Shown piece after piece: positions 32,503 to 41,820 of a DNA stretch of 55,629 nt (the first letter of the stretch is position 1; each line of letters begins with the position of its first letter). The DNA is from Burkholderiales bacterium (GTDB lineage Bacteria > Pseudomonadota > Gammaproteobacteria > Burkholderiales > SG8-41), in the NCBI GenBank assembly GCA_022843705.1, contig JALHND010000005.1, forward strand, positions 1 through 55,629, written 5' to 3'. A model generated the notes under the pieces. It had not been told where the DNA came from. It saw only the letters and a program-made list of their open reading frames with translations, and searched no databases. The translations under genes and the position numbers were made by a program.

Positions 32503-33132
32503 ATGATGTTGATGATTTTGAAAGACATTTCACGGTGTGCCGCACTCGCCTGCGCGCTGCTGATGCCGCTGACGGTGAGCGCGCAGCCGGCGAAACCGGC
32601 CGCCCCGGCGACGGCCGTCGCCACCTTCGGCGGCGGCTGCTTCTGGTGCATGGAAGAGGCCTTCGACAAGCTGCCCGGCGTGATCTCGACGGTCTCGGGT
32701 TACATGGGCGGGCGCACGCCGAATCCGACCTACCCGCAGGTGTCGACCGGAACCACCGGCCACAACGAGGTCGTCCAGGTCAGCTACGATCCGGCGAAGA
32801 TCAGCTACGTGCAGCTGCTCGACGCCTTCTGGCGCAACATCGACCCGACCCAGGCCAACGGCCAGTTCTGCGACCAGGGTTCGCAGTACCGCAGCGAAAT
32901 CTTCTACCACGACGAATCCCAGCGCAAACTCGCCGAGGCTTCGAAAGCGGCGCTGCTGAAGAACAAGCCCTTTGCCGGCGACGTACATACGCTGGTGACC
33001 GCGGCCAGCCGCTTCTATCCGGCCGAGGAGTACCACCAGGACTATTACCGCAAGAATCCCGTCCGTTACAGCTATTACAAGACCGGCTGCGGACGCGAGG
33101 CGCGGCTGAAAGAGGTCTGGAAAACCCGCTGA
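32503..33132 (+). CDS. msrA: exported peptide methionine-S-sulfoxide reductase
   Basis: A 209-residue second MsrA. A signal peptide covers about residues 1-27 (ending TVSAQ), so the enzyme should repair oxidised methionines in the periplasm or envelope. The active site is [18 protein letters not shown], then [17 protein letters not shown] and [15 protein letters not shown] at 32503 follows GGGAG at 32491-32495; a TTG at 32485 is less likely. It is divergent from fbp, across which lies the cytoplasmic MsrA. Its reductant in the periplasm is not apparent here. Confidence 0.93.
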   Translation: MMLMILKDISRCAALACALLMPLTVSAQPAKPAAPATAVATFGGGCFWCMEEAFDKLPGVISTVSGYMGGRTPNPTYPQVSTGTTGHNEVVQVSYDPAKISYVQLLDAFWRNIDPTQANGQFCDQGSQYRSEIFYHDESQRKLAEASKAALLKNKPFAGDVHTLVTAASRFYPAEEYHQDYYRKNPVRYSYYKTGCGREARLKEVWKTR

Positions 33133-33151
33133 TGCGCCTGGCGCGCCGCCG

Positions 33152-34273
33152 ATGATCCGGCAATTGTTGCTGATCGGTGGCGGCCACAGCCACATCGAGG
33201 TCATCCGGCGTTTCGGCCTCTCACCCGAACCGGGTGTCGCCGTGACGCTGCTCAGCCCGGACCGCCACACGGCGTACTCGGGCATGCTGCCGGGCCATGT
33301 CGCCGGCCATTACACCCACGCCGAATGCCATATCGACCTCGGGACGCTGTGCCGTGATGCCGGCGTGCGGCGCATCGCCGGCACGGCCGAAGGGCTCGAT
33401 CTCGCGCGGCAGCTGGCGCGCTGCGATGACGGGCAGGAGCTGCGCTTCGACCTGCTGTCGATCGACGCCGGTTCGGCGCCGGCGCTGGACGCCGTTCCCG
33501 GCGCCCGCGACCACGGCCTGCCGCTGCGGCCGGTCGCACGCTTCCTCGAGGGTTGGCAGGCGCTGCGCGCCGTCGCACGCGGCGGCGGATTGCACATCGC
33601 GGTGGTCGGTGCCGGGGCCGCCGGCGTCGAAATCGCGCTGGCCATGCAGCATCGCCTCGCCCTCGACGCCGCACCGGCGCGGTTCACGCTGATCGGCGAC
33701 GGTCCCGCAATCCTCGCCGGCCATGCGCGCGGCGTGCAGCGGCGTTTCGAGCGCATCCTGCACGAGCGGGGCATCGTGCTGCATCTGGATGTGGCCGTGG
33801 AGCGCGCCGAGGCCGGGGCCCTGTGGCTGTGCAGGGGGGAACGCTGCGCGGCGGACGCCGTCGTCTGGGCCACCGGCGCCGCCGCTCCGGCATGGCCGCG
33901 CGCGAGCGGATTGCAGACCGACGCCGCCGGCTTCATCGCCGTCGACGAACACCTGCAGTCGCTGTCACATCCGGGGGTGTTCACCGCCGGCGACATCGCA
34001 TCGATGACCGGCGCTTCGCATCCGAAGTCCGGCGTCTACGCAGTACGCCAGGGCCCGCCGCTGGCGGAAAACCTGCGGCGCGCATTGCGCGGTGAAAAAC
34101 TGCTGCGATACCGGCCGCAGGCGCGCGCGCTGGCACTGATCAGTACCGGCGACCGCCAGGCCGTGGCTTCATACGGGCCGTTCGCGTTTGGCGGGCGCTG
34201 GGTCTGGCGCTGGAAGGATCACATCGACCGCGGCTTCGTGGCGCGTTACCGCGCTACTGCTGGATCAATGTAA
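33152..34273 (+). CDS. FAD/NAD(P)-dependent oxidoreductase, SelD-associated type
   Basis: A 373-residue flavoprotein of the pyridine nucleotide-disulfide oxidoreductase family. It matches the type often fused to or next to selenophosphate synthetase (TIGR03169-like). The FAD motif is LLLIGGGHSHIEVIRRF at the N-terminus, the NAD motif is IAVVGAGAAGVEIALAM near residue 155, and the second FAD motif is HPGVFTAGDIASM. No selD or selenocysteine gene lies in the window, so it stands alone. The start is 19 bases after msrA, suggesting cotranscription. The stop TAA overlaps an AT-rich repeat. Confidence 0.8.
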   Translation: MIRQLLLIGGGHSHIEVIRRFGLSPEPGVAVTLLSPDRHTAYSGMLPGHVAGHYTHAECHIDLGTLCRDAGVRRIAGTAEGLDLARQLARCDDGQELRFDLLSIDAGSAPALDAVPGARDHGLPLRPVARFLEGWQALRAVARGGGLHIAVVGAGAAGVEIALAMQHRLALDAAPARFTLIGDGPAILAGHARGVQRRFERILHERGIVLHLDVAVERAEAGALWLCRGERCAADAVVWATGAAAPAWPRASGLQTDAAGFIAVDEHLQSLSHPGVFTAGDIASMTGASHPKSGVYAVRQGPPLAENLRRALRGEKLLRYRPQARALALISTGDRQAVASYGPFAFGGRWVWRWKDHIDRGFVARYRATAGSM

Positions 34274-34300
34274 ATATTTGTTTTAATTGAATATTTTTAG
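34272..34300 (+). repeat. AT-rich repeat, copy 3 (between convergent genes)
   Basis: It begins AAATATTTGTTTTAATTGAA and ends TATTTTTAG. It fills the gap between two convergent genes: the oxidoreductase TAA (34271-34273) and the tyrS TAA (34297-34299) sit at its two ends. AAATATT and AATATTT can form a 7-base stem followed by T residues, so it might also act as a terminator. Confidence 0.65.
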
Positions 34301-35496
34301 GACACGGTGACGCGCGCATATTTGCGCTTGCCGACCTGCAGCACAACGCTGGCGCCGCGCGCGAGTTTCAGCGACTTGTCGCCGATTTTCTCGCCGTCCA
34401 TTTTCACGCCGCCCTGCGCCAGCATGCGCAGCGCGTCCGAAGTGCTGGCAGTAAGACCCGCCTGCTTCAGCACCGCGGCGATCGACAGGCCGTCGCCTTC
34501 GGCGCTGAGTGTGACTTCGGGCATGTCGGCGGGGATTTCGTCGCGGCGGAAACGCGCCTCGAAATCGGTAAGCGCAGCAGCGGCGGCGGCGGCGCCGTGG
34601 AAGCGTGCGACGATTTCCTGGGCGAACGCGACCTTGATGTCGCGAGGATTGCGGCCCGCACGCACTTCGTCGCGCCAGCCGCGGATGGTTTCGAGCGGCT
34701 CGAAGGACAGCAGTTCGATGTAGCGCCACATCAGTTCGTCGGACACCGACATCAGCTTGCCGAAGATCTCGTTCGGCGGCTCCTGGATGCCGACGTAGTT
34801 GCCGAGCGACTTCGACATCTTGTTGACGCCGTCGAGACCCTCGAGCAGCGGCATCGTCAGGATGCACTGCGGCGCCTGGCCGTGGTGCTTCTGCAGTTCG
34901 CGCCCCATCAGCAGGTTGAATTTCTGGTCGGTGCCGCCCAGTTCGACGTCGGCCTTCAGTGCCACCGAGTCGTAGCCCTGGACCAGCGGATAGAGGAACT
35001 CGTGGATCGCGATCGGCTGGTTGCCGTGATAGCGCTTGGAGAAATCGTCGCGTTCGAGCATGCGCGCGACGGTGTGCGAGGCTGCCAGCCGGATCATGTC
35101 GACCGCGGTCATGCGGTCCATCCAGGTCGAGTTGAACACCACCTCGGTGCGTTCGCGATCAAGGATGCGGAACACCTGCTCGGTGTAGGTCTGGGCGTTG
35201 CGGGCGACTTCCTCGCGGGTCAGCGGCGGACGGGTGGCGTTCTTGCCGGTGGGGTCGCCGATCATGCCGGTGAAATCGCCGATCAGGAACAGCACGTGAT
35301 GCCCCAGTTCCTGAAACTGGCGCAGCTTGTTGATGAGCACGGTGTGCCCGATGTGCAGGTCGGGCGCGGTCGGGTCGAAGCCGGCCTTGATGCGCAGCGG
35401 CCGCCCGGCAGCCAGTTTTTCGCGCAGCTCGGCCTCCCGCAGCAATTCGTCGCAGCCGCGGCGGATGATCTCGATCTGGCGATCAATGGGGGTCAT
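34297..35496 (-). CDS. tyrS: tyrosyl-tRNA synthetase
   Basis: A 399-residue class I aminoacyl-tRNA synthetase that charges tRNA-Tyr. The HIGH motif is in [16 protein letters not shown] (about residues 47-62), the KMSKS motif in [12 protein letters not shown], and an S4 RNA-binding domain occupies the C-terminus ([21 protein letters not shown]). Length and motifs are normal for the proteobacterial enzyme. It is divergent from the M23 peptidase gene, a common betaproteobacterial arrangement. Confidence 0.97.
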   Translation of the reverse strand: MTPIDRQIEIIRRGCDELLREAELREKLAAGRPLRIKAGFDPTAPDLHIGHTVLINKLRQFQELGHHVLFLIGDFTGMIGDPTGKNATRPPLTREEVARNAQTYTEQVFRILDRERTEVVFNSTWMDRMTAVDMIRLAASHTVARMLERDDFSKRYHGNQPIAIHEFLYPLVQGYDSVALKADVELGGTDQKFNLLMGRELQKHHGQAPQCILTMPLLEGLDGVNKMSKSLGNYVGIQEPPNEIFGKLMSVSDELMWRYIELLSFEPLETIRGWRDEVRAGRNPRDIKVAFAQEIVARFHGAAAAAAALTDFEARFRRDEIPADMPEVTLSAEGDGLSIAAVLKQAGLTASTSDALRMLAQGGVKMDGEKIGDKSLKLARGASVVLQVGKRKYARVTVS

Positions 35497-35606
35497 GGTG
35501 GTCTGGTTTTCGCAATGCGATAAAACGGTTTTCCCGAGGCCGGTACTCTGCTAAGCTTCCGGCTCGAATTCGGCTGTAAATGTCTTGTAAATCAACGGGG
35601 AAGCGC

Positions 35607-36929
35607 ATGTTGTCTGCGCGATTCGCGATTCTAGCGCAAAACCTTTCGCACCGGCTCCGCGGCAGCACGCCGCGCAGGGTCGTGCTCGCGCTGGTGCTGC
35701 CCTTCGTCGGCATGATGGCTGCTTTCGGCATTGCCCCCGACACCGTGACTGACAACGTGCAGCGTATCCCGGTGGTCGAGCAGCTCGTTCTGCCGCCGCT
35801 GACTGCCGCGGCCGCGCCGTCCGGCGAAACCTACTGGCGGGAAGTGCGCATCGAACGCGGCGATTCCATCGCCTCCGTGCTGCAGCGCCTGCAGGTCGAC
35901 GAGTCGAGCACGGCGCTGCTGCTGCAGCATACGCGCGAGGCGCGCGCCCTCTACCGGCTGATTCCCGGACGCACCGTGCGCGCGCAGGTGACCGACGCCG
36001 GCCAGCTGCTGGCGCTGCGCTACCTGAACGGCACGCAGCTGCTCAAGGTCGACCTCGACCGCGCCGTGCTGCAGGTCTGGGAAGGCCCGGCCGACGTGGA
36101 GACGCGGGTGCACATGCGCTCGGGCGAAATCGTGTCCTCGCTGTTCGCCGCAACCGACGCCGCCGGCATGTCGGACGCGGTCGCCGTGCAGATCGCCGAC
36201 ATCTTCTCCACCGACATCGACTTCCACCGCGACCTGCGCCGCGGCGACCGTTTCTCCGCGGTCTACGAAGTGCAGTACCACCAGGGCGAACCGATCCGCG
36301 CCGGGCGCCTGCTGTCGGCCGAGTTCACCAACCAGGGGAAAACCTTCCATGCCGTGTGGTTCGACAGCGGCGACGGCCAGGGCGGCGGTTACTACACGCT
36401 CGACGGCAAGAACATCCGCAAGGCTTTCCTGCGTTCGCCGCTGGAATTCTCGCGGATCAGCTCCGGCTTCACCCAGTCGCGCTTCCATCCGGTCCTGAAG
36501 ACCTGGCGCGCCCATCGCGGCGTCGACTATGCCGCGCCCACCGGCACCCGGGTCAAAAGCACCGGCAGCGGCATCGTCGAGTTCGCCGGCCGCCAGGGCG
36601 GCTACGGCAACCTGGTCGTGATCCGCCACCAGTCGAAATTCACCACCTGGTACGGACATCTCTCGGGATTCGCGCCCGGCATGCGCAAAGGCAAACGCGT
36701 CGCCCAGGGCGAAGTCATCGGCTATGTCGGCGCCACCGGCGTGGCCACCGGGCCGCACCTGCATTACGAGTTCCGCATCAATAACGTGCACCAGGATCCG
36801 TTGCGCGTCGCGATGCCGCCGGCGCCGCCGCTTGCGCCGCAGCACCGCGCGGCCTTCGAAGAAGTCGCGCAGCCGATGGCCGATCGCCTCGCGCTGCTGC
36901 GGCAGATCCGCACCTCCGCAGCCAACTGA
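35607..36929 (+). CDS. M23 family peptidoglycan metallopeptidase
   Basis: A 440-residue cell-wall endopeptidase resembling MepM. A membrane anchor lies near residues 24-45 (VVLALVLPFVGMMAAFGIA). A LysM-like/OapA-type region comes next (RIERGDSIASVLQRLQV), then a linker, then the LytM domain. Zinc ligands are in HRGVDYAAPTGTRV and HLHYEF, and the conserved GYGNLVVIRHQ...TWYGHLS segment is present. It would cut peptide cross-links in murein to allow growth. ATG at 35607 follows CGGGGAAG; an ATG 27 bases upstream is possible. anmK starts 14 bases after its stop. Confidence 0.92.
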   Translation: MLSARFAILAQNLSHRLRGSTPRRVVLALVLPFVGMMAAFGIAPDTVTDNVQRIPVVEQLVLPPLTAAAAPSGETYWREVRIERGDSIASVLQRLQVDESSTALLLQHTREARALYRLIPGRTVRAQVTDAGQLLALRYLNGTQLLKVDLDRAVLQVWEGPADVETRVHMRSGEIVSSLFAATDAAGMSDAVAVQIADIFSTDIDFHRDLRRGDRFSAVYEVQYHQGEPIRAGRLLSAEFTNQGKTFHAVWFDSGDGQGGGYYTLDGKNIRKAFLRSPLEFSRISSGFTQSRFHPVLKTWRAHRGVDYAAPTGTRVKSTGSGIVEFAGRQGGYGNLVVIRHQSKFTTWYGHLSGFAPGMRKGKRVAQGEVIGYVGATGVATGPHLHYEFRINNVHQDPLRVAMPPAPPLAPQHRAAFEEVAQPMADRLALLRQIRTSAAN

Positions 36930-36943
36930 CACCTCCCCGCGCG

Positions 36944-38032
36944 ATGCCCGGTCTGTTCATCGGGTTGATGTCCGGCACCAGCATGGACGGCATCGACGCC
37001 GTGCTGACCGAATTCGGACCGCAACCGGTACTGCGGCAGCATGTCCACCAGCCTTTCCCGCCGCAGCTGCGCGACACGCTGCTCGGACTCAACGAGCCGG
37101 GCGCCGACGAACTGCAGCGCGCCGCGCTCGCCGCCAACGCGCTGTCCCTGGGTTACGCCGCGGCGGTGCGCTCGCTGCTGGCGCAGGCCGGCGTTGCGGC
37201 ACGCGACGTGCTCGCCGTCGGCTGCCACGGCCAGACCGTTCGCCACAATCCGCGCGCCGGTTACACCATCCAGCTCGTCAACGGGGCGCTGCTCGCGGAG
37301 CTGTCGGGCATCCGCGTGGTCTGCGATTTCCGCAGCCGCGACATTGCTGCCGGCGGCGAGGGGGCGCCGCTGGTGCCGGCCTTCCATCGCGCGGTATTCG
37401 CGAGCCCGAAACAGGCGCGCGCCATCGTCAACATCGGCGGCATCGCCAACATCACCCGCCTGCCGCTGCACGGCCCGGTGACCGGTTTCGACTGCGGACC
37501 CGGCAATGTGCTGATGGACGGCTGGATCGCGGCCCACGTCGGGCAGGCCTACGACACCGGCGGCGCCTGGGCGGCGCAGGGCCGGGCGCTGCCGGAACTG
37601 CTGGAGCGCCTGCTCGGCCACGAATTTTTCGAGCGCCCGCCGCCGAAAAGCACCGGACGCGACCTGTTCAACCTGCCGGCGCTGCGCAAGATGCTGCGCG
37701 GTGACGAACGCCCGCAGGACGTGCAGGCGACGCTGCTCGAACTGACGGCGGCGTCGATCGCGCGCGCGCTCGACGCCCATTGCGCGGATGCGGTGGAGGT
37801 CTATCTCTGCGGCGGCGGTGCCCGCAACGGTGCACTGGCGGCGCGCATCGCCGGCCTGCTGCCCGGCCGCCGGGTCGAGAGCACTGACGTGCTCGGCATC
37901 GCTGCCGAGGCGGTGGAAGCTGCCGCCTTTGCCTGGCTGGCACAGCGCACGCTGGCCGGCGAGCCGGGCAACCTGCCGGCGGTGACGGGGGCGCAAGGGC
38001 CGCGCGTGCTGGGCGCCATCTACCCGGCGTAA
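36944..38032 (+). CDS. anmK: anhydro-N-acetylmuramic acid kinase
   Basis: A 362-residue kinase of the ASKHA fold that converts 1,6-anhydro-MurNAc to MurNAc-6-phosphate in peptidoglycan recycling. Diagnostic segments are the N-terminal FIGLMSGTSMDGIDAVL, the GCHGQTVRH motif, NIGGIANITRLP and FDCGPGNVLMD. It is probably cotranscribed with the M23 peptidase gene upstream, linking murein cutting to recycling of its sugar. A strong hairpin terminator follows. Confidence 0.96.
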   Translation: MPGLFIGLMSGTSMDGIDAVLTEFGPQPVLRQHVHQPFPPQLRDTLLGLNEPGADELQRAALAANALSLGYAAAVRSLLAQAGVAARDVLAVGCHGQTVRHNPRAGYTIQLVNGALLAELSGIRVVCDFRSRDIAAGGEGAPLVPAFHRAVFASPKQARAIVNIGGIANITRLPLHGPVTGFDCGPGNVLMDGWIAAHVGQAYDTGGAWAAQGRALPELLERLLGHEFFERPPPKSTGRDLFNLPALRKMLRGDERPQDVQATLLELTAASIARALDAHCADAVEVYLCGGGARNGALAARIAGLLPGRRVESTDVLGIAAEAVEAAAFAWLAQRTLAGEPGNLPAVTGAQGPRVLGAIYPA

Positions 38033-38055
38033 CTCCTGCCTGATGCTGCAAATGA

Positions 38056-38079
38056 AAACGGGGGCCACGGCCCCCGTTT
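38056..38079. terminator. bidirectional terminator between anmK and erpA
   Basis: AAACGGGGGCC (38056-38066) pairs with GGCCCCCGTTT (38069-38079) around a tight loop. A-rich sequence on one side and T residues on the other suit both converging transcripts. Confidence 0.75.
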
Positions 38080-38098
38080 CGATGTGCTCCGTTCCGGG

Positions 38099-38452
38099 TC
38101 AGGCGGAGAACGAGGACCCGCAACCGCAGGTGGACGAGGCGTTCGGATTTTTGATGACGAACTGGGCGCCTTCAACGTTTTCCTGGTAATCGATTTCCGC
38201 GCCGGTCAGGTACTGCAGGCTCATCGGATCGATCAGCAGCGTCACGCCGCCCTTCTGCAGCGAGGTATCGTCGTCGTTGACGGCTTCATCGAAAGTGAAG
38301 CCGTACTGGAAGCCTGAACAACCGCCACCGGTGACGAACACCCGCAGCTTCAGCTCCGGGTTGCCTTCTTCCTCGATCAGCTGGCGGACTTTCGCCGCGG
38401 CGTTCTCGGTGAACACCAGCGGGTCGGGCATCATTTCGGTCACTGCATTCAT
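38099..38452 (-). CDS. erpA: iron-sulfur cluster insertion protein
   Basis: A 117-residue A-type carrier that delivers iron-sulfur clusters to apoproteins. The three cluster-binding cysteines are in [11 protein letters not shown] and the C-terminal TCGCGSSFS, the standard A-type spacing. The N-terminus [19 protein letters not shown] and its position next to argC, rpsI and rplM match betaproteobacterial ErpA rather than IscA. A TATAAT box lies 35 bases upstream. Confidence 0.95.
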   Translation of the reverse strand: MNAVTEMMPDPLVFTENAAAKVRQLIEEEGNPELKLRVFVTGGGCSGFQYGFTFDEAVNDDDTSLQKGGVTLLIDPMSLQYLTGAEIDYQENVEGAQFVIKNPNASSTCGCGSSFSA

Positions 38453-38487
38453 CGCTTGCTCCTGGATCGGTAACGCCTGGTAGGCGG

Positions 38488-38493
38488 ATTATA
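38488..38493 (-). promoter_or_regulatory. -10 element for erpA
   Basis: TATAAT on the minus strand, 35 bases before the erpA ATG, in the gap after the bactofilin gene. The -35 region is poor. Confidence 0.45.
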
Positions 38494-38510
38494 GCCCCGG
38501 CGGCCCGGGA

Positions 38511-38918
38511 TCACTCGGCCGAGGCGGGTTTGAACTTGACGACCTTGTCGGCCTTGGCATCGTCCTGGTAGACCAGCCGGCCCTGCACCACCGCACCAAG
38601 CTGCATTTCCAGCGTCCGGTAGTAGACATCCCCTGTGACATTGGCCTTGCCCTGCAGTTCGACATAATCGGCGGCATGCACCGGCCCGACCACGGTGCCG
38701 TTGATGACCACGTGGGAAACGCGGATTTCCCCCTCGATGCGGGCGGCTTCCGACAGCACCAGCGTGCCGGGCTTGCCATCAGCCGAAATGACATTGCCGT
38801 GCACATGGCCGTCGACGCGCAGTCCGCCCTCGAAGGTCAGGTCGCCGGAAATGACCGTGCCGGCGCCGATCAGGCAGTCGATGCGGTTCTGCGGTTTGCT
38901 GGGTTTGTTGCCGAACAT
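38511..38918 (-). CDS. bactofilin family cytoskeletal protein
   Basis: A 135-residue bactofilin (BacA/CcmA family), a right-handed beta-helix that polymerises without nucleotide and can scaffold peptidoglycan enzymes at the membrane. The repeating pattern of Gly, Val and small residues is clear (GTVISGDLTFEGGLRVDGHVHGNV, then INGTVVGPVHA). The N-terminal MFGNKPSKPQ is a typical short leading tail. The gene lies 12 bases after the upstream DUF6776-like gene. The M23 peptidase nearby is a plausible but unproven partner. Confidence 0.93.
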   Translation of the reverse strand: MFGNKPSKPQNRIDCLIGAGTVISGDLTFEGGLRVDGHVHGNVISADGKPGTLVLSEAARIEGEIRVSHVVINGTVVGPVHAADYVELQGKANVTGDVYYRTLEMQLGAVVQGRLVYQDDAKADKVVKFKPASAE

Positions 38919-38930
38919 GATGGTCTCCTG

Positions 38931-39677
38931 CTAGGAAAGAGTGACATTATGCGTCAGCCGCGGCGCGTCGGAATTGCCCTCGAACACGCGGACCTGCAGG
39001 CCCTTGACCGCCGCATCCGGGGCAATGCGGAACATGCCTTCGACGCGCTGGAACAGCTTGAAATTGACCTGGTATTCCTTGGCCGACCGCGACGAATCGG
39101 GCGGCATCATCAGCACCACTTTACGGCCATCCTGCTGCAGATTCAACACGAACTGCAGGCGCCCGCTGAATTCCTTGGCGCGCTCCCCGGTCTGCACCAG
39201 CAGCAGCTGGTAGCGGTATTCGCCGGGCACCGTCTCCGGCTGCAGGCGGAAGCGGTTGACGCTGATCGTGCCTTCCTTGCCGGTCGCGGTCAGCGAGTGG
39301 AAAAACGCGAGGTCTTCCTTCAGCGTGGCGTTTTCCTGGGCGAGGGATTTCACCTGCTTCGCCAGGTCGGCAAAGGTCGCGCGCTCGATCTGCAGCTGGC
39401 GTTCGGCGGCCGCCGTGCGCGCGTTCAGTTCGGCCAGTTCCGCCTGCTGCTTGAGCACCGTCTCGTTGAGCTGGGCGCGCAACCGTGCCGCCTCGCCCTG
39501 GCGAAAACCGGCGTATTCGAGGCCGAAGTCGTAGGTAAACCACGCCACTCCGGCGACCAGAGCGCCGCCGGCAGCCAGTGCCGTCCAGCGCCAGTACCAG
39601 GGCATGTGCGGACGCACCGAAAGCCGCGGGGCATCGATGCCGAACCGGCGCACGACGGCCTTGAGGACGCGCTTCAT
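38931..39677 (-). CDS. single-pass membrane coiled-coil protein (DUF6776-like)
   Basis: A 248-residue protein. One transmembrane helix lies near residues 30-46 (WTALAAGGALVAGVAWF), then a coiled coil of about 70 residues rich in Ala, Glu and Gln (AQLNETVLKQQAELAELN), then a beta-rich C-terminal domain (RYQLLLVQTG, QFVLNLQQDGRKVVLMMP). This matches a conserved betaproteobacterial family seen next to bactofilin genes, which I recall as DUF6776. It starts 4 bases after argC. A role in envelope organisation with bactofilin is inferred from the gene order. Confidence 0.75.
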   Translation of the reverse strand: MKRVLKAVVRRFGIDAPRLSVRPHMPWYWRWTALAAGGALVAGVAWFTYDFGLEYAGFRQGEAARLRAQLNETVLKQQAELAELNARTAAAERQLQIERATFADLAKQVKSLAQENATLKEDLAFFHSLTATGKEGTISVNRFRLQPETVPGEYRYQLLLVQTGERAKEFSGRLQFVLNLQQDGRKVVLMMPPDSSRSAKEYQVNFKLFQRVEGMFRIAPDAAVKGLQVRVFEGNSDAPRLTHNVTLS

Positions 39678-39681
39678 TGCG

Positions 39682-40722
39682 TCAGGGCAGCAGCGCGACC
39701 TGGGTCAGGCCGGTGTCTTCGGCAAGGCCGAACAGGATGTTCAAGTTCTGCACGGCCTGTCCGGCAGCACCCTTGACCAGGTTGTCGATCACCGACAGCA
39801 CGACCACGGTATCGCCGCCCTGCGGCTGGTGCACGGCGATGCGGCAGTGGTTGGCACCGCGCACCGAGCGCGTCTCCGGATGGCTGCCCGCGGGCATCAC
39901 GTCGACGAAGCTTTCGCCGGCATAACGCTTTTCGTAGAGCGCCTGCAGGTCGACCGCGCGCGTCAGACGCGCGTAGAGCGTGGCGTGGATGCCGCGGATC
40001 ATCGGCGTCAGGTGCGGCACGAACACCAGTCCCACCGGCCGGCCGGCGGCGCGTGTCAGGCCCTGCACGATTTCCGGCTGGTGGCGGTGGCCCGGCACGC
40101 CGTAGGCCTTGAAGTTGTCCGAGGCTTCGGCATGCAGGATATGGGTTTCCGCCTTGCGGCCGGCGCCGGACACCCCAGACTTGGCATCGGCAATCAGGTG
40201 CCCGATGTCGACGCAGCCGGATTCCACCAGAGGCAGGAAGCCGAGCTGCACCGCCGTCGGATAACAGCCGGGATTGGCGATGACGCGCGCCTTGCGGATC
40301 TCGTCGCGGTTGATTTCGGGCAGCGCATAAACCGCCTCGGCCACGAGTTCCGGGCAGGCGTGCTTCATTTTGTAGTACTGCTCCCACACCGCGACGTCGC
40401 GGATGCGGAAATCGGCGGCCAGATCGATGACCTTCACGCCGGCGTCGACCAGCGCGCGCGCCTCCTGCATCGCCACACCGTTGGGCGTCGCGAAGAACAC
40501 GACGTCGCACTGGTCGAGGCCCGCCGCGGCGGGTTCACTGAATCGCAGGTCGACCCGTCCGCGCAGGTTGGGAAACATCTCGGCCACCGGCATGCCGGCT
40601 TCCTTGCGCGACGTGATGGCCTGCAGCGCGCAGTGCGGATGCTGGGCCAGCAGCCGCAGCAGCTCGACACCGGTGTAACCGGTGCCACCGACGATGCCGA
40701 CCTTGATCGTTTTTGCCGTCAT
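39682..40722 (-). CDS. argC: N-acetyl-gamma-glutamyl-phosphate reductase
   Basis: A 346-residue enzyme of arginine synthesis that reduces N-acetylglutamyl-5-phosphate to the semialdehyde with NADPH. The nucleotide motif is [22 protein letters not shown] at the N-terminus. The active-site Cys lies in [13 protein letters not shown] near residue 150, and a conserved His region follows in [12 protein letters not shown]. It is the first gene of a run with the DUF6776-like and bactofilin genes. A strong terminator separates it from rpsI upstream. Confidence 0.96.
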   Translation of the reverse strand: MTAKTIKVGIVGGTGYTGVELLRLLAQHPHCALQAITSRKEAGMPVAEMFPNLRGRVDLRFSEPAAAGLDQCDVVFFATPNGVAMQEARALVDAGVKVIDLAADFRIRDVAVWEQYYKMKHACPELVAEAVYALPEINRDEIRKARVIANPGCYPTAVQLGFLPLVESGCVDIGHLIADAKSGVSGAGRKAETHILHAEASDNFKAYGVPGHRHQPEIVQGLTRAAGRPVGLVFVPHLTPMIRGIHATLYARLTRAVDLQALYEKRYAGESFVDVMPAGSHPETRSVRGANHCRIAVHQPQGGDTVVVLSVIDNLVKGAAGQAVQNLNILFGLAEDTGLTQVALLP

Positions 40723-40786
40723 GCCTGAAACATCCTCCTTGAGTCCGGGTTCCTGTCTCCCGGCGGCGACACTCGCGCCAGAGACG

Positions 40787-40812
40787 ACAAAGCCGCCCTC
40801 GGGCGGCTTTGT
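40787..40812 (-). terminator. intrinsic terminator after rpsI
   Basis: A perfect 12-base stem ACAAAGCCGCCC / GGGCGGCTTTGT with a two-base loop, 29 bases after the rpsI stop. It should end the rplM-rpsI transcript before argC. Confidence 0.8.
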
Positions 40813-40840
40813 ACGAACTGCCTGTCCTGCAAACGCTGCG

Positions 40841-41233
40841 TTAACGCTTGGAGAACTGCTTGCGGCGCCGCGCCTTGCGCAAGCCGACCTTTTTACGCTC
40901 GACCTCTCGGGCGTCGCGGGTCACCAGACCTGCCTTGCGCAGCACCGGTTTCAGCGCCGCATCGTATTCGATCAGCGCGCGGGTGATGCCGTGGCGGACC
41001 GCACCGGCCTGGCCGGACTCGCCGCCACCGGTGACGTTGACGCTGATGTCAAAGGTGTCCAGCTTCTCGATCAGGGCGAGCGGCTGGCGCACGACCATGC
41101 GACCGGTCTCGCGCGAGAAGAACTCGTCCACCGGCTTGCCGTTGACGACGATGCTGCCCTTGCCGGGTTGCAGGTATACGCGGGCCACTGCGCTCTTGCG
41201 GCGGCCGGTGCCGTAGTTTTTTTGGACTGCCAT
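40841..41233 (-). CDS. rpsI: 30S ribosomal protein S9
   Basis: A 130-residue ribosomal protein S9. The N-terminus [18 protein letters not shown] and the C-terminal [14 protein letters not shown], whose tail contacts the P-site tRNA, are diagnostic. It follows rplM by 11 bases in the universal rplM-rpsI operon. Confidence 0.98.
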   Translation of the reverse strand: MAVQKNYGTGRRKSAVARVYLQPGKGSIVVNGKPVDEFFSRETGRMVVRQPLALIEKLDTFDISVNVTGGGESGQAGAVRHGITRALIEYDAALKPVLRKAGLVTRDAREVERKKVGLRKARRRKQFSKR

Positions 41234-41244
41234 GGTCTGTGATC

Positions 41245-41673
41245 CTAGATTTCGAGGGTCTTGGGCTGCTGCGCGGTGTGCGGATGGTCCGCGCCGGCAT
41301 AGGCCTTCATTTTCTTCAGCATCGCGTAGCCGAGGGGGCCCTTGGGCAGCATGCCCTTGACCGCCTTTTCCAGCACGCGCGCCGGAAACTTGGCATGCAT
41401 CTTTTCGAAGCTGGTGGTGTACAGCCCGCCCGGGTAGCCGGTGTGGCGGTTGTACAGCTTGTCCTTGGCCTTGTTGCCGGTGACGCGCAGCTTGTCGACG
41501 TTGACCACGACGATAAAATCGCCGGTGTCGATGTGCCGGGTAAACTCGGGCTTGTGCTTGCCGCGCAGGCGATGGGCGATCTCGGCGGCGAGACGACCCA
41601 GCACTTTGCCGGAGGCGTCCACCACGTACCAGTCGCGCTTGATCTCGTGCGGTTTGGCGGAATAGGTCTTCAT
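41245..41673 (-). CDS. rplM: 50S ribosomal protein L13
   Basis: A 142-residue ribosomal protein L13, an early assembly protein of the large subunit. Typical segments are [37 protein letters not shown] and [17 protein letters not shown]. It leads the rplM-rpsI operon and has the clearest sigma-70 promoter in the window just upstream. Confidence 0.98.
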   Translation of the reverse strand: MKTYSAKPHEIKRDWYVVDASGKVLGRLAAEIAHRLRGKHKPEFTRHIDTGDFIVVVNVDKLRVTGNKAKDKLYNRHTGYPGGLYTTSFEKMHAKFPARVLEKAVKGMLPKGPLGYAMLKKMKAYAGADHPHTAQQPKTLEI

Positions 41674-41712
41674 GCGTGTTCCAGCGTCTGTACTGTTTCA
41701 GGGAAACCGCGA

Positions 41713-41742
41713 ATTCTATGGGAAATCAAGCGCCTGTGTCAA
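41713..41742 (-). promoter_or_regulatory. sigma-70 promoter of rplM-rpsI
   Basis: On the minus strand a consensus -35 TTGACA (41737-41742) and -10 TAGAAT (41713-41718) are separated by 18 bases, with the rplM ATG 39 bases after the -10. This fits a strong constitutive promoter for ribosomal proteins. Confidence 0.75.
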
Positions 41743-41787
41743 TCTGCTGTACCGCAGCAAAAACACCTGCCCGGCCGCCCGTCTTCA

Positions 41788-41815
41788 ATAAAAATATATT
41801 TAAAAACAAATAGTT
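41788..41815 (-). repeat. AT-rich repeat, copy 4 (upstream of ydcF-like gene)
   Basis: Read on the minus strand it starts AACTATTTGTTTTTAAATA and ends TATTTTTAT. It ends five bases before the ATG at 41821, occupying the place where a ribosome-binding site would be expected, and lies in the divergent region with rplM. Confidence 0.6.
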
Positions 41816-41820
41816 AAATA

